A stretch of DNA of 64,000 nt from Propionispora sp. 2/2-37 (GTDB lineage: Bacteria > Bacillota > Negativicutes > Propionisporales > Propionisporaceae): positions 186,001-250,000 of the forward strand of contig NZ_CYSP01000002.1 of assembly GCF_001298735.1 (NCBI RefSeq), written 5' to 3'. Made by a program: the position numbers and the translations under genes. Positions 1-8,034 of this stretch are shown here, piece after piece (position 1 is the first letter of the stretch; each line of letters starts with the position of its first letter). The notes under the pieces are model-generated. The model made no database searches, was not told the DNA's origin, and worked only from the letters and a program-made list of their open reading frames with translations.

Positions 1-361
1 AAACAACGCCTTGAATTTTTTCCGTTTCCAATAGCTCTAACGCCAGAGCTGTAATAAAACCGCCGGATGCAGCTTGTCTTTGTATTGTCTTGTCTGCCGC
101 CTTACCTACATAGCAGCTTAGCGCTCCGGCGGCCATTTGCTCATTCCCGCCGGCTCCGGCCTGATGAATATCCTGATAATAACGATACCCGGAACATACC
201 TCTAAGCATTTTTTACAATGTACACAACGACTGCCGTCAATGGCCGGTTTGTTGTATTCTGCTTGAAAATCAATCCGGATACACTGCCGGGGACAAATGA
301 CCGCGCACGCACCACAGCCGCAGCATAATAAATCATCGACAATGGAATGTATATTGTGCAA
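1..361 (-). CDS. 4Fe-4S protein, coenzyme F420 hydrogenase/dehydrogenase beta-subunit-like (partial)
   Basis: The gene runs off the left edge; about 120 N-terminal residues are present. Two ferredoxin motifs of the form C-x2-C-x2-C-x3-C are visible, CCGCGACAVICP at about residues 13-24 and CVHCKKCLEVC at about 46-56, followed by RQAASGGFITALALELLE, which resembles the conserved region of the coenzyme F420 hydrogenase/dehydrogenase beta-subunit family. Such proteins are common in Firmicute and archaeal polysaccharide clusters, often beside polysaccharide pyruvyl transferases, where they are thought to supply reducing power for sugar modification; that role is inference here. I chose a TTG start at 361 because a stop lies a few codons upstream and GGGAAGGGG sits 6 bases before the TTG. 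It lies 44 bases downstream of the acetyltransferase gene and is probably in the same operon. Confidence 0.72.
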   Translation of the reverse strand, partial: MHNIHSIVDDLLCCGCGACAVICPRQCIRIDFQAEYNKPAIDGSRCVHCKKCLEVCSGYRYYQDIHQAGAGGNEQMAAGALSCYVGKAADKTIQRQAASGGFITALALELLETEKIQGVV

Positions 362-405
362 ACTTTTCCCCTTCCCTCATTTTCACGTAAATTCCGCAGT
401 TGACG

Positions 406-1047
406 TTAGTTCTGTAATATTTCTTCCAGATTTTGTTTTTCTGCAATCAATTTGCTTCGATCGTATTGCCACCACCGCTGTAGTTCCAGTTTATTCAGCT
501 TTTCATCCGCAAACCTTACACCAATCACTCTGGCAGGATTTCCGGCTACAATATGATAAGGCGCAACATTCTTGGTAACTACAGACCCGGCGCCGACAAT
601 GGCCCCATTGCCAATTTGATTTACTGCCGGTAAGATGATGGTGTTTGCACCAATCCAGACATCATGCCCTACTGATAAACTGTTACGCTTAATCCTGTCG
701 GCTTTCACATATCCCAGCGCCGGGTTGTAAAACAGCGGATGGGTTGAAAAATATTCTTTAGGATGGTTTCCATTAAAAACCCAAACATTTTTTGCAATCG
801 AACAGTAGCGGCCAAACGCTGTGCCCGGCGGGATTTTTTCCAAATCAAAGGCTCCCCCGTAGGTACCATAGCCAACCGTTATCCCATGATATGTCTTATA
901 AAGCCTGCGAATGGCCTTAGACCAATACCAGCCACCATCCAGCCTTACAATAACAAGACGACAAACGTTTCTTACCATAGGGATAGCGCTTATGCCGTAT
1001 AGGAGAAAAGCAAGTTTTATCATCAACTTCTTTATCATTTGCCGCAC
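406..1047 (-). CDS. Hexapeptide-repeat O-acetyltransferase
   Basis: A 213-residue protein of the left-handed beta-helix acyltransferase superfamily (CatB/Vat/WbbJ-like), expected to move acetyl from acetyl-CoA to a sugar of the polymer. The hexapeptide repeat region occupies about residues 90-185: SVGHDVWIGANTIILPAV, then IGNGAIVGAGSVVTKNV and YHIVAGNPARVIG, the last being the usual end of the helix in this family. A hydrophobic stretch near residues 10-25 may anchor it to the membrane. It follows the flippase gene by 3 bases, so it is translated from the same operon as the exopolysaccharide export genes. The acceptor sugar cannot be told from the sequence. Confidence 0.85.
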   Translation of the reverse strand: MRQMIKKLMIKLAFLLYGISAIPMVRNVCRLVIVRLDGGWYWSKAIRRLYKTYHGITVGYGTYGGAFDLEKIPPGTAFGRYCSIAKNVWVFNGNHPKEYFSTHPLFYNPALGYVKADRIKRNSLSVGHDVWIGANTIILPAVNQIGNGAIVGAGSVVTKNVAPYHIVAGNPARVIGVRFADEKLNKLELQRWWQYDRSKLIAEKQNLEEILQN

Positions 1048-1050
1048 CTT

Positions 1051-2277
1051 CTACCATAGTTTAAATTTGTACACGCCATAGCTTCTATGGCACAAAACTA
1101 TAACTTGTGACAAAACGGTGACTATGATCAAACTAACTACATTGAACTCCCGGTAAATCATTGCCAGGCTTATCAGATAGAAAATAAAACCTATTATATT
1201 GCTGCCGTTAAACCACTTATAATGTCCGAAAGCCACTAACAGGGGAAGACCCAATAGGGCTGACGGAATAGTAACCAGAACTTCCAATAAAAACAGCTTA
1301 AAAAGATAAGAGCTATGCAGAAACGCATGTCCAAAAACAAGCCCGAATAGGGAATCGCTTACGATAAACACGACAGCTACCATAAGAACGGTAATGGCAG
1401 TCGCCCTTTTTATCATTTTTTTTATAAAGGCTTTGTTGCGGGTACGTGCCATATACGGATAGACGGCATCCGTTAAAGGCTGCACCAAGCCTTCCATCGC
1501 GCGAACCAGTTTTTCTGCTACGGCATAGTATCCCGTGACCTCATTCGTCGTCACAAAACCTAAAAGCACGGTATTGGCTACCGTATACAGCGAAAGGCAC
1601 GCTCTTGACAAAAACAGGTGGAAACTGTCTACCAGATACCCTTTCAACACAGTAACTTTCGGAATAAAAAACACAATATCAAATTTCGTAAAGATAATGT
1701 ATAAACTGACCGAACCAATAATGAACTGCCCCAGCGAATTAAACAGAGGAACAAGCAAATAATCGGTTTCCACTCTTACAACCAAAAAAATCAGTAATGT
1801 AAAAATAGTTTTGGCTACGACGTTCAGAATGGTAATATATTGCATTCTTTCCTGGCCCTGAAAAAACCACACCGGAAATAGAGCATTGCCTACTACCATT
1901 CCGTAGGTATATAAGTGTATTAAGTAATAACTTCGGAATTTATCTATCGAAAAAACCATGCCACACAAAACTACGAAAAAAACCAACAGTAAGCTCATTT
2001 TGATAATTAATACACTACTGACGATTTCCGACAGCTTTTCCTTATTGCTGCGGTATATGGAAACATCTTTGGTAGCGGACAAATTAAAGCCAAAATCCAC
2101 GATTATGATGAAATATTGAATAAACGCCTGTGAAAATGCTACCAGGCCAAACATTTCGGCATTTAAGACGCGTACTAAATACGGCATGGTCAGCAAAGGC
2201 AGCAGATAGTTAAACATTTGCAAAATGGAAAGATAGCTTACGTTCTTATATACTTTTTGCTCATCCCTGTTTTTCAT
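1051..2277 (-). CDS. wzx: Wzx-type polysaccharide flippase
   Basis: A 408-residue, very hydrophobic protein with roughly twelve predicted membrane segments, of the polysaccharide transporter (PST/RfbX) family. Its role is to flip undecaprenyl-diphosphate-linked repeat units across the inner membrane. The N terminus has the typical family pattern YKNVSYLSILQMFNYLLPLL followed by MPYLVRVLNAEMFGLVAFSQ. It lies 6 bases after the WbaP-type transferase gene and 3 bases before the acetyltransferase gene. With a chain-length protein, a tyrosine kinase and an OPX exporter upstream, it defines a Wzx/Wzy-dependent pathway; the Wzy polymerase is not in the window and is probably further left. Confidence 0.9.
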   Translation of the reverse strand: MKNRDEQKVYKNVSYLSILQMFNYLLPLLTMPYLVRVLNAEMFGLVAFSQAFIQYFIIIVDFGFNLSATKDVSIYRSNKEKLSEIVSSVLIIKMSLLLVFFVVLCGMVFSIDKFRSYYLIHLYTYGMVVGNALFPVWFFQGQERMQYITILNVVAKTIFTLLIFLVVRVETDYLLVPLFNSLGQFIIGSVSLYIIFTKFDIVFFIPKVTVLKGYLVDSFHLFLSRACLSLYTVANTVLLGFVTTNEVTGYYAVAEKLVRAMEGLVQPLTDAVYPYMARTRNKAFIKKMIKRATAITVLMVAVVFIVSDSLFGLVFGHAFLHSSYLFKLFLLEVLVTIPSALLGLPLLVAFGHYKWFNGSNIIGFIFYLISLAMIYREFNVVSLIIVTVLSQVIVLCHRSYGVYKFKLW

Positions 2278-2283
2278 GTTGAT

Positions 2284-3765
2284 TTAATAGGCCCCTTTTT
2301 TCCCTGCTACAACCCCAATCGTCTTGATTAATAACACGATATCCTGCCACAACGACCAATTGCGCACATACCAGGAATCCATCTGCAGTCTTCCTTCAAA
2401 ATCAATTTCATTACGCCCGCTTACCTGCCAAAGACCGGTAATTCCCGGCACGGTTTCCAGAATGGTAGGTGCCATATAACCCATCCGTTCCTTCTCACGG
2501 GGCAGGTAAGGCCGTGGTCCTACCAAGCTCATATTGCCGATTAATACGTTTAGAACCTGCGGCAGTTCATCCAGGCTGTATTTACGAAGCCATCTGCCCG
2601 TTTTGGTCACCCGGGGATCGTAGCCTTTTAGCTTGGCGTATTTGTCCCACTCTTCTTTGGCATCCGGATATTTCGCAAAATACGCCGCCAGCATACTGTC
2701 GGCATTGGGATGCATAGTCCGGAACTTGAAGCAGAGAAATTCTTTCCCTCCCTTGCCTAAACGCTTGGCAATATATAAAACCGGGCCGGCCGATTCCGCT
2801 CTTATCAATATGGCTAAGAGGAATAAAACCGGCAAAATCAGGACAAAAATCATACTGCCCAGCGCCATATCAAACAGGCGTTTTAAAAGACGATTACGCA
2901 GTTTTGCCAAGTTGTTTTGGATTTTTAACATGACGGTTTTATCTTTATAGAGTGTTTCCACTTCCATATTGCTCAGGGGAATGCCAAACAAATCCGGGAC
3001 AACAGTCAGGTTACGCACATAGGGTTGAATCCGGTATATAAGGTTCAACATGGTCTGCCGGTCAAGACCCGGTGCCGCAATAAATACGTCCTGCACACCG
3101 CTCCTTTGAATAGCCTGTTCGGCATGGATAAACTTACCAATATTGGGATACTTATTTACCAAAGGACGTTCTCTGCCATGGTCTTCAATCAACCCGACAA
3201 TTTGGTAACCCAACTGCGGCTCTTGCGCAAAATTTTCCGCCAATATTTCTGCCGTCTTTCCCGCACCGACCAAAACTACCGGCTTCTGCCATAGTCCCAG
3301 CCGGATCAGGAACCGCTTCGCAAAGTAACGGAGGAGTACCAGGTAGACAAAGGCAAACACTCCATTAAACAGGATAAAAGCATGGGATATTGGAATCTCC
3401 TTTTTGGTGAAAAACAAAATACCGGCAATGACCATGGTGGAAAATATCACGATTTTAAAAATGGCTTCGGCGCATTGATCCACCGGAAGTCTTTTGTGGT
3501 ACATTCCGCTGTATATCAACAATAATAAATAGATGAACGGGACAACGATATAGACCAGCTGTTCAGGCAAAACAAGCGGCGCTGCCGGCATAAACCATCT
3601 GACCACAGTATCCCAAAGGAAAAAAACAGTAAGCAATGCAGCAACAATGGCAACATAGTCTAAGCTAAACAGAATGACCGTGGAAAACCATTTACCAATA
3701 CGGGTGCCGAAAAAATCGCTCCGGCTGATACCCTTGAGCGCTGTTTCACTTACCTCTAATGACAT
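2284..3765 (-). CDS. wbaP: WbaP-type undecaprenyl-phosphate sugar phosphotransferase (copy 1)
   Basis: A 493-residue polyprenyl glycosylphosphotransferase that starts repeat-unit synthesis by moving a sugar-1-phosphate (usually Gal or Glc) from a UDP-sugar to undecaprenyl phosphate. The N-terminal third has about five membrane segments. A Rossmann-like middle domain follows, with [15 protein letters not shown] at about residues 162-176. The C-terminal bacterial sugar transferase domain holds a hydrophobic membrane hairpin near residue 300, then [34 protein letters not shown] and [14 protein letters not shown], all classic catalytic-domain motifs. It sits between the tyrosine kinase gene and wzx. 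A close paralogue lies at 22482-23978, so the organism probably starts two polymers separately. The sugar specificity is not readable from sequence. Confidence 0.92.
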   Translation of the reverse strand: MSLEVSETALKGISRSDFFGTRIGKWFSTVILFSLDYVAIVAALLTVFFLWDTVVRWFMPAAPLVLPEQLVYIVVPFIYLLLLIYSGMYHKRLPVDQCAEAIFKIVIFSTMVIAGILFFTKKEIPISHAFILFNGVFAFVYLVLLRYFAKRFLIRLGLWQKPVVLVGAGKTAEILAENFAQEPQLGYQIVGLIEDHGRERPLVNKYPNIGKFIHAEQAIQRSGVQDVFIAAPGLDRQTMLNLIYRIQPYVRNLTVVPDLFGIPLSNMEVETLYKDKTVMLKIQNNLAKLRNRLLKRLFDMALGSMIFVLILPVLFLLAILIRAESAGPVLYIAKRLGKGGKEFLCFKFRTMHPNADSMLAAYFAKYPDAKEEWDKYAKLKGYDPRVTKTGRWLRKYSLDELPQVLNVLIGNMSLVGPRPYLPREKERMGYMAPTILETVPGITGLWQVSGRNEIDFEGRLQMDSWYVRNWSLWQDIVLLIKTIGVVAGKKGAY

Positions 3766-3781
3766 GCCAACCCCCCCTTAA

Positions 3782-4453
3782 TCACTCATTACCATAGTAG
3801 TAGTAATAATACGCATGTTCCGCCTCGACTTCCACCCGGTTCATAATCACCCCCAGGATCTCCCCCTGTGCTTTTATCAGAAGTTCTTTCGCCTTCCGCG
3901 CCATGTCCGGACGCACCAGCCCCGCGCCCAGTACCAGGATAACGCCATCTACTTTGGAGGCCAGTACACAGGCATCGGTTACGGCAATTGCCGGCGGAGC
4001 ATCAATAATGATCACATCGGCTGTTTGTTTAAGCTCTTCCAACAGCTTCGTCATGCTCTGTGAGCCTAGTAACTCCGAAGGGTTTGGTGGAATCGGGCCA
4101 CTCGGCAGCACCCTCAGGTTAGGGATTGTCGTATCTACGATAAGCTGGGCAGCCGTAATATTCTCCTCAATTAAAATATCTGTCACACCGCGATTTTTCT
4201 TGGCAAATATCCGGTATTGCACCGGTTTTCGCAAGTCGCAGTCAACAATGAGTACGCTTTTGCCCGACTGCGCCAGCGCAACAGCCGTATTGGCCGCCGT
4301 TGTCGACTTTCCCTCATCCGGACCGGCACTGGTGAACATGATCACCTTCAGTTCTCCATCCAGTTTGGCAAATTGCATATTGGTCCTGAGGGTACGGTAC
4401 GCTTCGGCAATAGGCGACTTCGCATCCTCATGTACGACAAGTTTTTGTTCCAT
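3782..4453 (-). CDS. cpsD: Bacterial tyrosine kinase, CpsD/CapB type
   Basis: A 223-residue cytoplasmic BY-kinase that autophosphorylates a C-terminal tyrosine cluster and controls polymerisation together with its membrane partner. Visible motifs are Walker A (TSAGPDEGKSTTAANTA, about residues 41-57), Walker A' (VLIVDCDLRKP, about 68-78), Walker B (DVIIIDAPPA, about 146-155) and a tail of six consecutive tyrosines in AEHAYYYYYYGNE. The kinase is a separate protein rather than fused to the chain-length protein, as in Firmicutes and unlike proteobacterial Wzc. It follows the chain-length gene by 20 bases. The PHP phosphatase at 9864-10658 is its likely antagonist. Confidence 0.93.
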   Translation of the reverse strand: MEQKLVVHEDAKSPIAEAYRTLRTNMQFAKLDGELKVIMFTSAGPDEGKSTTAANTAVALAQSGKSVLIVDCDLRKPVQYRIFAKKNRGVTDILIEENITAAQLIVDTTIPNLRVLPSGPIPPNPSELLGSQSMTKLLEELKQTADVIIIDAPPAIAVTDACVLASKVDGVILVLGAGLVRPDMARKAKELLIKAQGEILGVIMNRVEVEAEHAYYYYYYGNE

Positions 4454-4473
4454 CTATGAGTACAACCTTTCTC

Positions 4474-5949
4474 TTAGGTATGGTGCTGCTTGTTGCGGCT
4501 GAAACGGTTGTTAATCCGCATGAACAAGCCCTGCTTTTTCCGTTCCTGCTTCTCAGCAAAATCCGGGATACTTCCCAGTATCGGCAAATCCAGGTACTGC
4601 TGTACATCTTCCGCCGTCCGGATGGTTTTATTCATATGCTCCAGTACAAAGGCCAGACCCGTACCAAGAAACAGCCCCAGGACTGCTCCAACCAGGGTAT
4701 TCAGCATTTTTCTGGGTTTAACCGGTTTTTCCGGCATAATGGCAGCATCCACAATCTGTACATCGGTTGGTTCCATGACTTCGCTGATGCGGGCCTCTTC
4801 ATGGCGTTTGGCAAGCATGATATAGATCTCCTGGGCTACATTCGCGTCCCGCATTGCCTTGACCAAACCGTGCTGTTTGGCCGGTATGTCCGCCAGCTGT
4901 TTTTCATTGTCTCCCAATATCGCATCAATGGCATTTCTTTGGGCAGAGTATACGGAGGTTTCCGCTTCAGCCTCCAGCTTAGTCTGCAGCAGTCCCTGAT
5001 GAACCGGATTCACGGAAGGCGCATCCGCACTCACTACCCGGGCTATTTCAGCATTGAGCCGGCTGTGCGCCTCGGCAATGGCCGCATTGACCTCCTGTAG
5101 CTTCGGATGCTGATCGGTGTAGTTTTGCATCAGGCCGACCCGCTGGATTTCCAGATCGGCCAGCTTGCTTTTATATTGCTGAATGACGGCATTGTCAGCG
5201 ATAAAGCCGTCCTTCTCCTCCCCTAGCTGTTGGTTGGCACTGGCCAATTTGGCTTCGGCTGCTGCCAGGGCCACCTTATTATCCGCCGACAGCTTGTCTA
5301 TCGTGGCCATTCTATCCACCAGCGCCTTGCTCTCCGCATCGGCATCTACAATCATTTGCTCCCGCTTATATTGTTCCAGCGCAGCTTCGGCCGTTTCCAG
5401 CTCCTGCTTGGAATCGGCGAGGCGCTCGCCGATGAACTGACGTACTGCCCCCTGCTCGGAACGAACAAGGGTTGTGAGTCGCTTTAAAAAGGTATCAACC
5501 AACACATTGGCCACATTTTGCGCTTCTTCCGGAGTGCTTGCCTGGACACTGACATCCAAAATTTCCGTATCTTTTACAGGTTTTGTCGTAATGGTTTTTA
5601 TAAAGTCTTTATACTCAGGAATTTCTTGTTTTTCCGACTGGGTTTTATCAATGACTTCCTGAATCACGGTACGGCTCTTGATGATTTCCGCATAGGTAGA
5701 CATCAGTTGTTTTGTGTTCATGGGGTTGATTACCGCAAGATCACTAAGGAGCGAGTCGGATAAACCCTTGGACTGTTTAATTCGCAGTGTCGTTTCCGCT
5801 TCATAGGTTGGCGGCAAAAGAAAACTTATTATCAATGCCACCAGGCTAAACCCGGCGAAGATACTTAGTATCAAGCGGCGGCGTTTTTTTAGTACTTTGA
5901 TTATGTTGCGTAAATCAATCGTTGCTTCATCCACAGCGAAGTCCTCCAC
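4474..5949 (-). CDS. Polysaccharide co-polymerase / chain-length determinant (Wzz/GumC type)
   Basis: A 491-residue inner-membrane protein with a Wzz domain. The first membrane segment is at about residues 27-48 (LILSIFAGFSLVALIISFLL), followed by PPTYEAETTLRIKQ. A long periplasmic coiled-coil region with Ala/Glu/Lys heptads spans about 160-400. The conserved proline-rich motif PEKPVKPRKML comes directly before the second membrane segment at about residue 430. There is no kinase domain; the partner kinase is encoded 20 bases downstream. It likely forms a periplasmic bridge between the polymerase and the OPX exporter encoded 19 bases upstream, and sets chain length. Confidence 0.92.
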   Translation of the reverse strand: MEDFAVDEATIDLRNIIKVLKKRRRLILSIFAGFSLVALIISFLLPPTYEAETTLRIKQSKGLSDSLLSDLAVINPMNTKQLMSTYAEIIKSRTVIQEVIDKTQSEKQEIPEYKDFIKTITTKPVKDTEILDVSVQASTPEEAQNVANVLVDTFLKRLTTLVRSEQGAVRQFIGERLADSKQELETAEAALEQYKREQMIVDADAESKALVDRMATIDKLSADNKVALAAAEAKLASANQQLGEEKDGFIADNAVIQQYKSKLADLEIQRVGLMQNYTDQHPKLQEVNAAIAEAHSRLNAEIARVVSADAPSVNPVHQGLLQTKLEAEAETSVYSAQRNAIDAILGDNEKQLADIPAKQHGLVKAMRDANVAQEIYIMLAKRHEEARISEVMEPTDVQIVDAAIMPEKPVKPRKMLNTLVGAVLGLFLGTGLAFVLEHMNKTIRTAEDVQQYLDLPILGSIPDFAEKQERKKQGLFMRINNRFSRNKQHHT

Positions 5950-5968
5950 TAGTTAATTTGTCACGCAT

Positions 5969-6607
5969 CTATTCAATTCTGGTCATGTAGTATAATGAAG
6001 AAACCCATGGCAGGATATCCCTGGCTATATCAATGCGTCTATTTTTGCTCAAATACACGACATCTCCGTCCCGCAATGCGTAGTTCTGGGTCATATCTCC
6101 CTTTTGCATCAACTGCAGCAGATTGGCCTCCAGGGGTTTGCCGCCCTGATTATCCTTACGGATGATAAACACTTTCCTCTTAGCGGCATCTTTCGTGTAA
6201 CTTCCGGCGGAGCCGATGGCATCCAGCAGATTGTGCTGCTTCGTAAGCTCATACATCCCCGGCTTGGCCACTTCGCCGAGAACATACACCCGGGTGGTGT
6301 GATATTCCTCTATATTCATTGTCACCTTCGGATTCTTCACATAGTTGCTTAATGCTGCCGTAATATTCGCGACCACAACTGCCGAAGAACTGCCGGAAAC
6401 CGAAAGTTCACCCACCAGGGGAACAGCAATTTTGCCGTCCGGACGGACCACCACTTTTTCTACCCCAAGCTCGTCCATACCCCAGACCCGGATACTCAGG
6501 ACATCACCCGGCGCAATTAAATACTCTTGTTCCTGTGCGCCGGCAAGTCCTGAAACTGCAAAGAAAAAGAACAAAAATAAACTAAGAATGCTGCTGAGTG
6601 CCTTCAC
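5969..6607 (-). CDS. Outer-membrane polysaccharide export protein (OPX, Wza-like, short form)
   Basis: A 212-residue exported protein with a Sec signal peptide (about residues 1-24, ending AVSGLAGAQ) and no lipobox cysteine. The poly-export domain begins YLIAPGDVLSIRVWG; one SLBB domain follows at about 105-185 (VYVLGEVAKPGMYELTKQHN). The C terminus, IARDILPWVSSLYYMTRIE, looks like a short amphipathic helix. Wza of E. coli is about 380 residues and a lipoprotein, so this is a reduced OPX whose outer-membrane part must be minimal or supplied by another protein. It heads the structural part of the exopolysaccharide operon, 53 bases after the small leader gene. Confidence 0.9.
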   Translation of the reverse strand: MKALSSILSLFLFFFFAVSGLAGAQEQEYLIAPGDVLSIRVWGMDELGVEKVVVRPDGKIAVPLVGELSVSGSSSAVVVANITAALSNYVKNPKVTMNIEEYHTTRVYVLGEVAKPGMYELTKQHNLLDAIGSAGSYTKDAAKRKVFIIRKDNQGGKPLEANLLQLMQKGDMTQNYALRDGDVVYLSKNRRIDIARDILPWVSSLYYMTRIE

Positions 6608-6659
6608 TTATATACCTCCCAAAAAGCTGGCTTCTCCATAAAAAACAGAATAGACCAAT

Positions 6660-6869
6660 TTATTTACCGGAACGCAGGCATCTTTGAGCAAAACTGATGT
6701 GGTATTCTAAAGCGGAAACGATAACGTCTAGTTCTTCCTGTTCTGCCTTTTCCATCATGTCGCCGTCGATTATGTCATTAATTATTGTTTGAATCTGAAA
6801 GGTATGGTAGCCCATACTTTCCAGTTTTGTGGTCAGCTGTCGAATTTGGTTTAAATTTTTGGTCACCAT
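6660..6869 (-). CDS. Small helical protein of unknown function, first gene of the exopolysaccharide operon
   Basis: I place the start at 6869 (MVTKNLNQIRQL), giving 69 residues, because AGGGGAGG lies a few bases upstream; a longer frame to 6905 would begin inside the promoter. The protein is charged and mostly helical, with no signal peptide or membrane segment, and a Glu-rich middle (EKAEQEELDVIVSALEYH). I do not recognise the family. It lies directly downstream of the putative operator/promoter at 6896-6939 and upstream of the OPX gene, so it is likely co-transcribed with the export genes. It could be a small regulator or adaptor of the operon, but nothing in the sequence proves this. Confidence 0.6.
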   Translation of the reverse strand: MVTKNLNQIRQLTTKLESMGYHTFQIQTIINDIIDGDMMEKAEQEELDVIVSALEYHISFAQRCLRSGK

Positions 6870-6895
6870 AACGCCTCCCCTGGGATTTGTTTTTA

Positions 6896-6939
6896 ATATT
6901 AGCAAATCTTTCCTGTTAGGATACCTACTTTAGGGATAG
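6896..6939 (-). promoter_or_regulatory. Putative operator plus -10 box of the exopolysaccharide operon
   Basis: On the minus strand CTATCCCTAAAGTAGGT (6939-6923) lies 21 bases upstream of TAATAT (6901-6896), a -10-like box. The same arrangement, CTATCCTTAAGGTAGGT then 21 bases then TAAAAT, occurs at 8030-7987. The sequence between and around them is otherwise diverged, so the 17-base element and the spacing look selected. There is no good -35 box, which fits an activator-dependent promoter. The neighbouring LuxR-type response regulators are the obvious candidates to bind it; this is inference. Confidence 0.5.
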
Positions 6940-6945
6940 GCCATG

Positions 6946-6999
6946 AAAAGAAAAAAGCATAGCCGTTTGCTATGCTTTCAGGCAGTGTCAACTATACTT
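6946..6999 (-). terminator. Terminator hairpin between the response regulator and the exopolysaccharide operon
   Basis: Read on the minus strand, AAAGCATAGC-AAACG-GCTATGCTTT (6978-6954) is followed by a U-rich run. It is the second of two terminators after the response regulator gene at 7081-7725. It is a diverged relative of the hairpins at 7013-7066 and 8035-8090: the stem carries paired changes (GTATAG/CTATAC to GCATAG/CTATGC). The left-hand repeat AAGTATAGTTGACAC is retained but can no longer pair fully. Confidence 0.75.
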
Positions 7000-7012
7000 A
7001 AGACAAGGCAAT

Positions 7013-7066
7013 CAAAAGAAAAAGTATAGTCGGCACTATACTTTTAGCTAGTGCCGACTATACTTT
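7013..7066 (-). terminator. Terminator with two alternative stems after response regulator 1
   Basis: On the minus strand AAAGTATAGTCGGCAC (7066-7051) pairs perfectly with GTGCCGACTATACTTT (7036-7021), followed by TTCTTTT. The 14-base loop contains a second AAAGTATA segment, so the right arm can instead form a shorter 10-base-pair stem. It lies 15 bases after the stop codon of response regulator 1. Confidence 0.8.
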
Positions 7067-7080
7067 AGACTAGTATCTTG

Positions 7081-7725
7081 TCAACCCTTCCGTGACGCGT
7101 AGGCAATCAACTGGGTACGGTTAGTCAAATGCATCTTGGTGATCATTTCCTTAACGTGATACTTTACTGTGACTTCCTTCAACTCCAGCCGATTGGCAAT
7201 CTCCTTGTAGGTCAAGCCTTCGACCAGTAATTCCAAAACCTCTCGCTGCCGGTCGGTCAATTCCTGCTGTATCCCGTCAGCGGCCTTATCAGCGCTTTGC
7301 CTGCGGCGGCTAATTTCCTGCAACATTCTTACGGCCAGGCCCGGTGCAAACGGCGGCTCACCGGCAGTCAGTCCCGTAAGCTGCCGGATAAAGGTTTCCG
7401 GCTCCATGCTCTTTAACAGATAACCCGAAGCTCCCGCCTGAATCGCCGCAAAAAGGCTTTCATCATCCTCTCTGGCTGTAAGCATGACAACCTTCACTTC
7501 AGGATGCTCTTTTTTAATCATTTGTGTAGTCTGTATCCCGTCATACCCCTCCATCCGGATATCCATTAGTATCAAATCCGGTTTCAACATCGCAAATTGA
7601 CTCAAGGCTTCAGCCCCATTTCGAGCAGTTCCTACAACCTCAATGCCGTTGGCCATAAGAAAATGCCGCAATCCTTCCAGGACCAAAGCATGATCATCCA
7701 CCAACAGCGTTTTCAATGCTTCCAC
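7081..7725 (-). CDS. NarL/LuxR-family response regulator 1
   Basis: About 211-214 residues. The receiver domain (about 1-125) keeps the acidic pair (LLVDDHALVL), the phosphoacceptor aspartate (DLILMDIRM), the conserved threonine (VVMLTARED) and lysine (GYLLKSMEP). The C-terminal LuxR helix-turn-helix has LTDRQREVLELLVEGLTYKEI. It should bind DNA as a dimer when phosphorylated. The open frame starts at a GTG (7725), but a TTG at 7716 has AAGGTGG five bases upstream and matches the only workable start of the paralogue at 8113-8772. The kinase that should precede it is decayed (7743-7946). It is probably a regulator of the adjacent exopolysaccharide operon and perhaps of itself. Confidence 0.92.
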   Translation of the reverse strand: MEALKTLLVDDHALVLEGLRHFLMANGIEVVGTARNGAEALSQFAMLKPDLILMDIRMEGYDGIQTTQMIKKEHPEVKVVMLTAREDDESLFAAIQAGASGYLLKSMEPETFIRQLTGLTAGEPPFAPGLAVRMLQEISRRRQSADKAADGIQQELTDRQREVLELLVEGLTYKEIANRLELKEVTVKYHVKEMITKMHLTNRTQLIAYASRKG

Positions 7726-7742
7726 CTTACTTTACACTTTTT

Positions 7743-7946
7743 TTAAGTAAATGGGATTATCACCTTTGTTCCTTCGCCTGGTTTTGATTCTATCCACAAG
7801 TATCCTCCTGTCCCGCTCTTTCGGCCAGAACCTTTAAGCCACAGAGCGTTCCCGTCTCAGGGAATGACCGCCCGGTTGACCCACAGCTTTATCCTCAACA
7901 ATGGCCGTTGTCTCTCTATCCGTTTTTTTAAAACTCAGCTTTACTT
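7743..7946 (-). pseudogene. Remnant of a histidine kinase ATPase domain (partner of response regulator 1)
   Basis: Fragments of a HATPase domain can be read in different frames on the minus strand: VKLSFKKTDRETTAIVED (N box), GLKVLAERAG (the GLxxMxERA motif region), then GGYLWIESKPGEGTKVIIPF followed by T and a TAA stop at 7745-7743. Small insertions or deletions separate the pieces, and the sensor and dimerisation parts are missing. The TAA lies 27 bases before the TTG start of response regulator 1, the same spacing as in the second copy. This is the end of a NarX/DegS-like kinase gene that no longer encodes a working protein. Confidence 0.72.
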
Positions 7947-7986
7947 GCCGGATTTGTCAGAATAATTCATTCTATATTTTTGTTTA

Positions 7987-8030
7987 ATTTTAACAATTTT
8001 TCCCTTTTTTAACACCTACCTTAAGGATAG
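7987..8030 (-). promoter_or_regulatory. Second copy of the putative operator/promoter
   Basis: CTATCCTTAAGGTAGGT (minus strand, 8030-8014) followed after exactly 21 bases by TAAAAT (7992-7987). It matches the element before the exopolysaccharide operon in sequence and spacing. Its core CTATCCTTAAGGTAG is an imperfect dyad. It would drive the kinase remnant and response regulator 1, suggesting autoregulation or control by the second regulator. Confidence 0.45.
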
Positions 8031-8034
8031 TCGA

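Noticed and set aside
3903-4502. 199-residue plus-strand frame
   Set aside because: It lies opposite cpsD, which has all kinase motifs; no ribosome site and no recognisable sequence.
6906-7080. JUMPStart/ops element before the exopolysaccharide operon
   Set aside because: No GGCGGTAG-type sequence was found in the leader.
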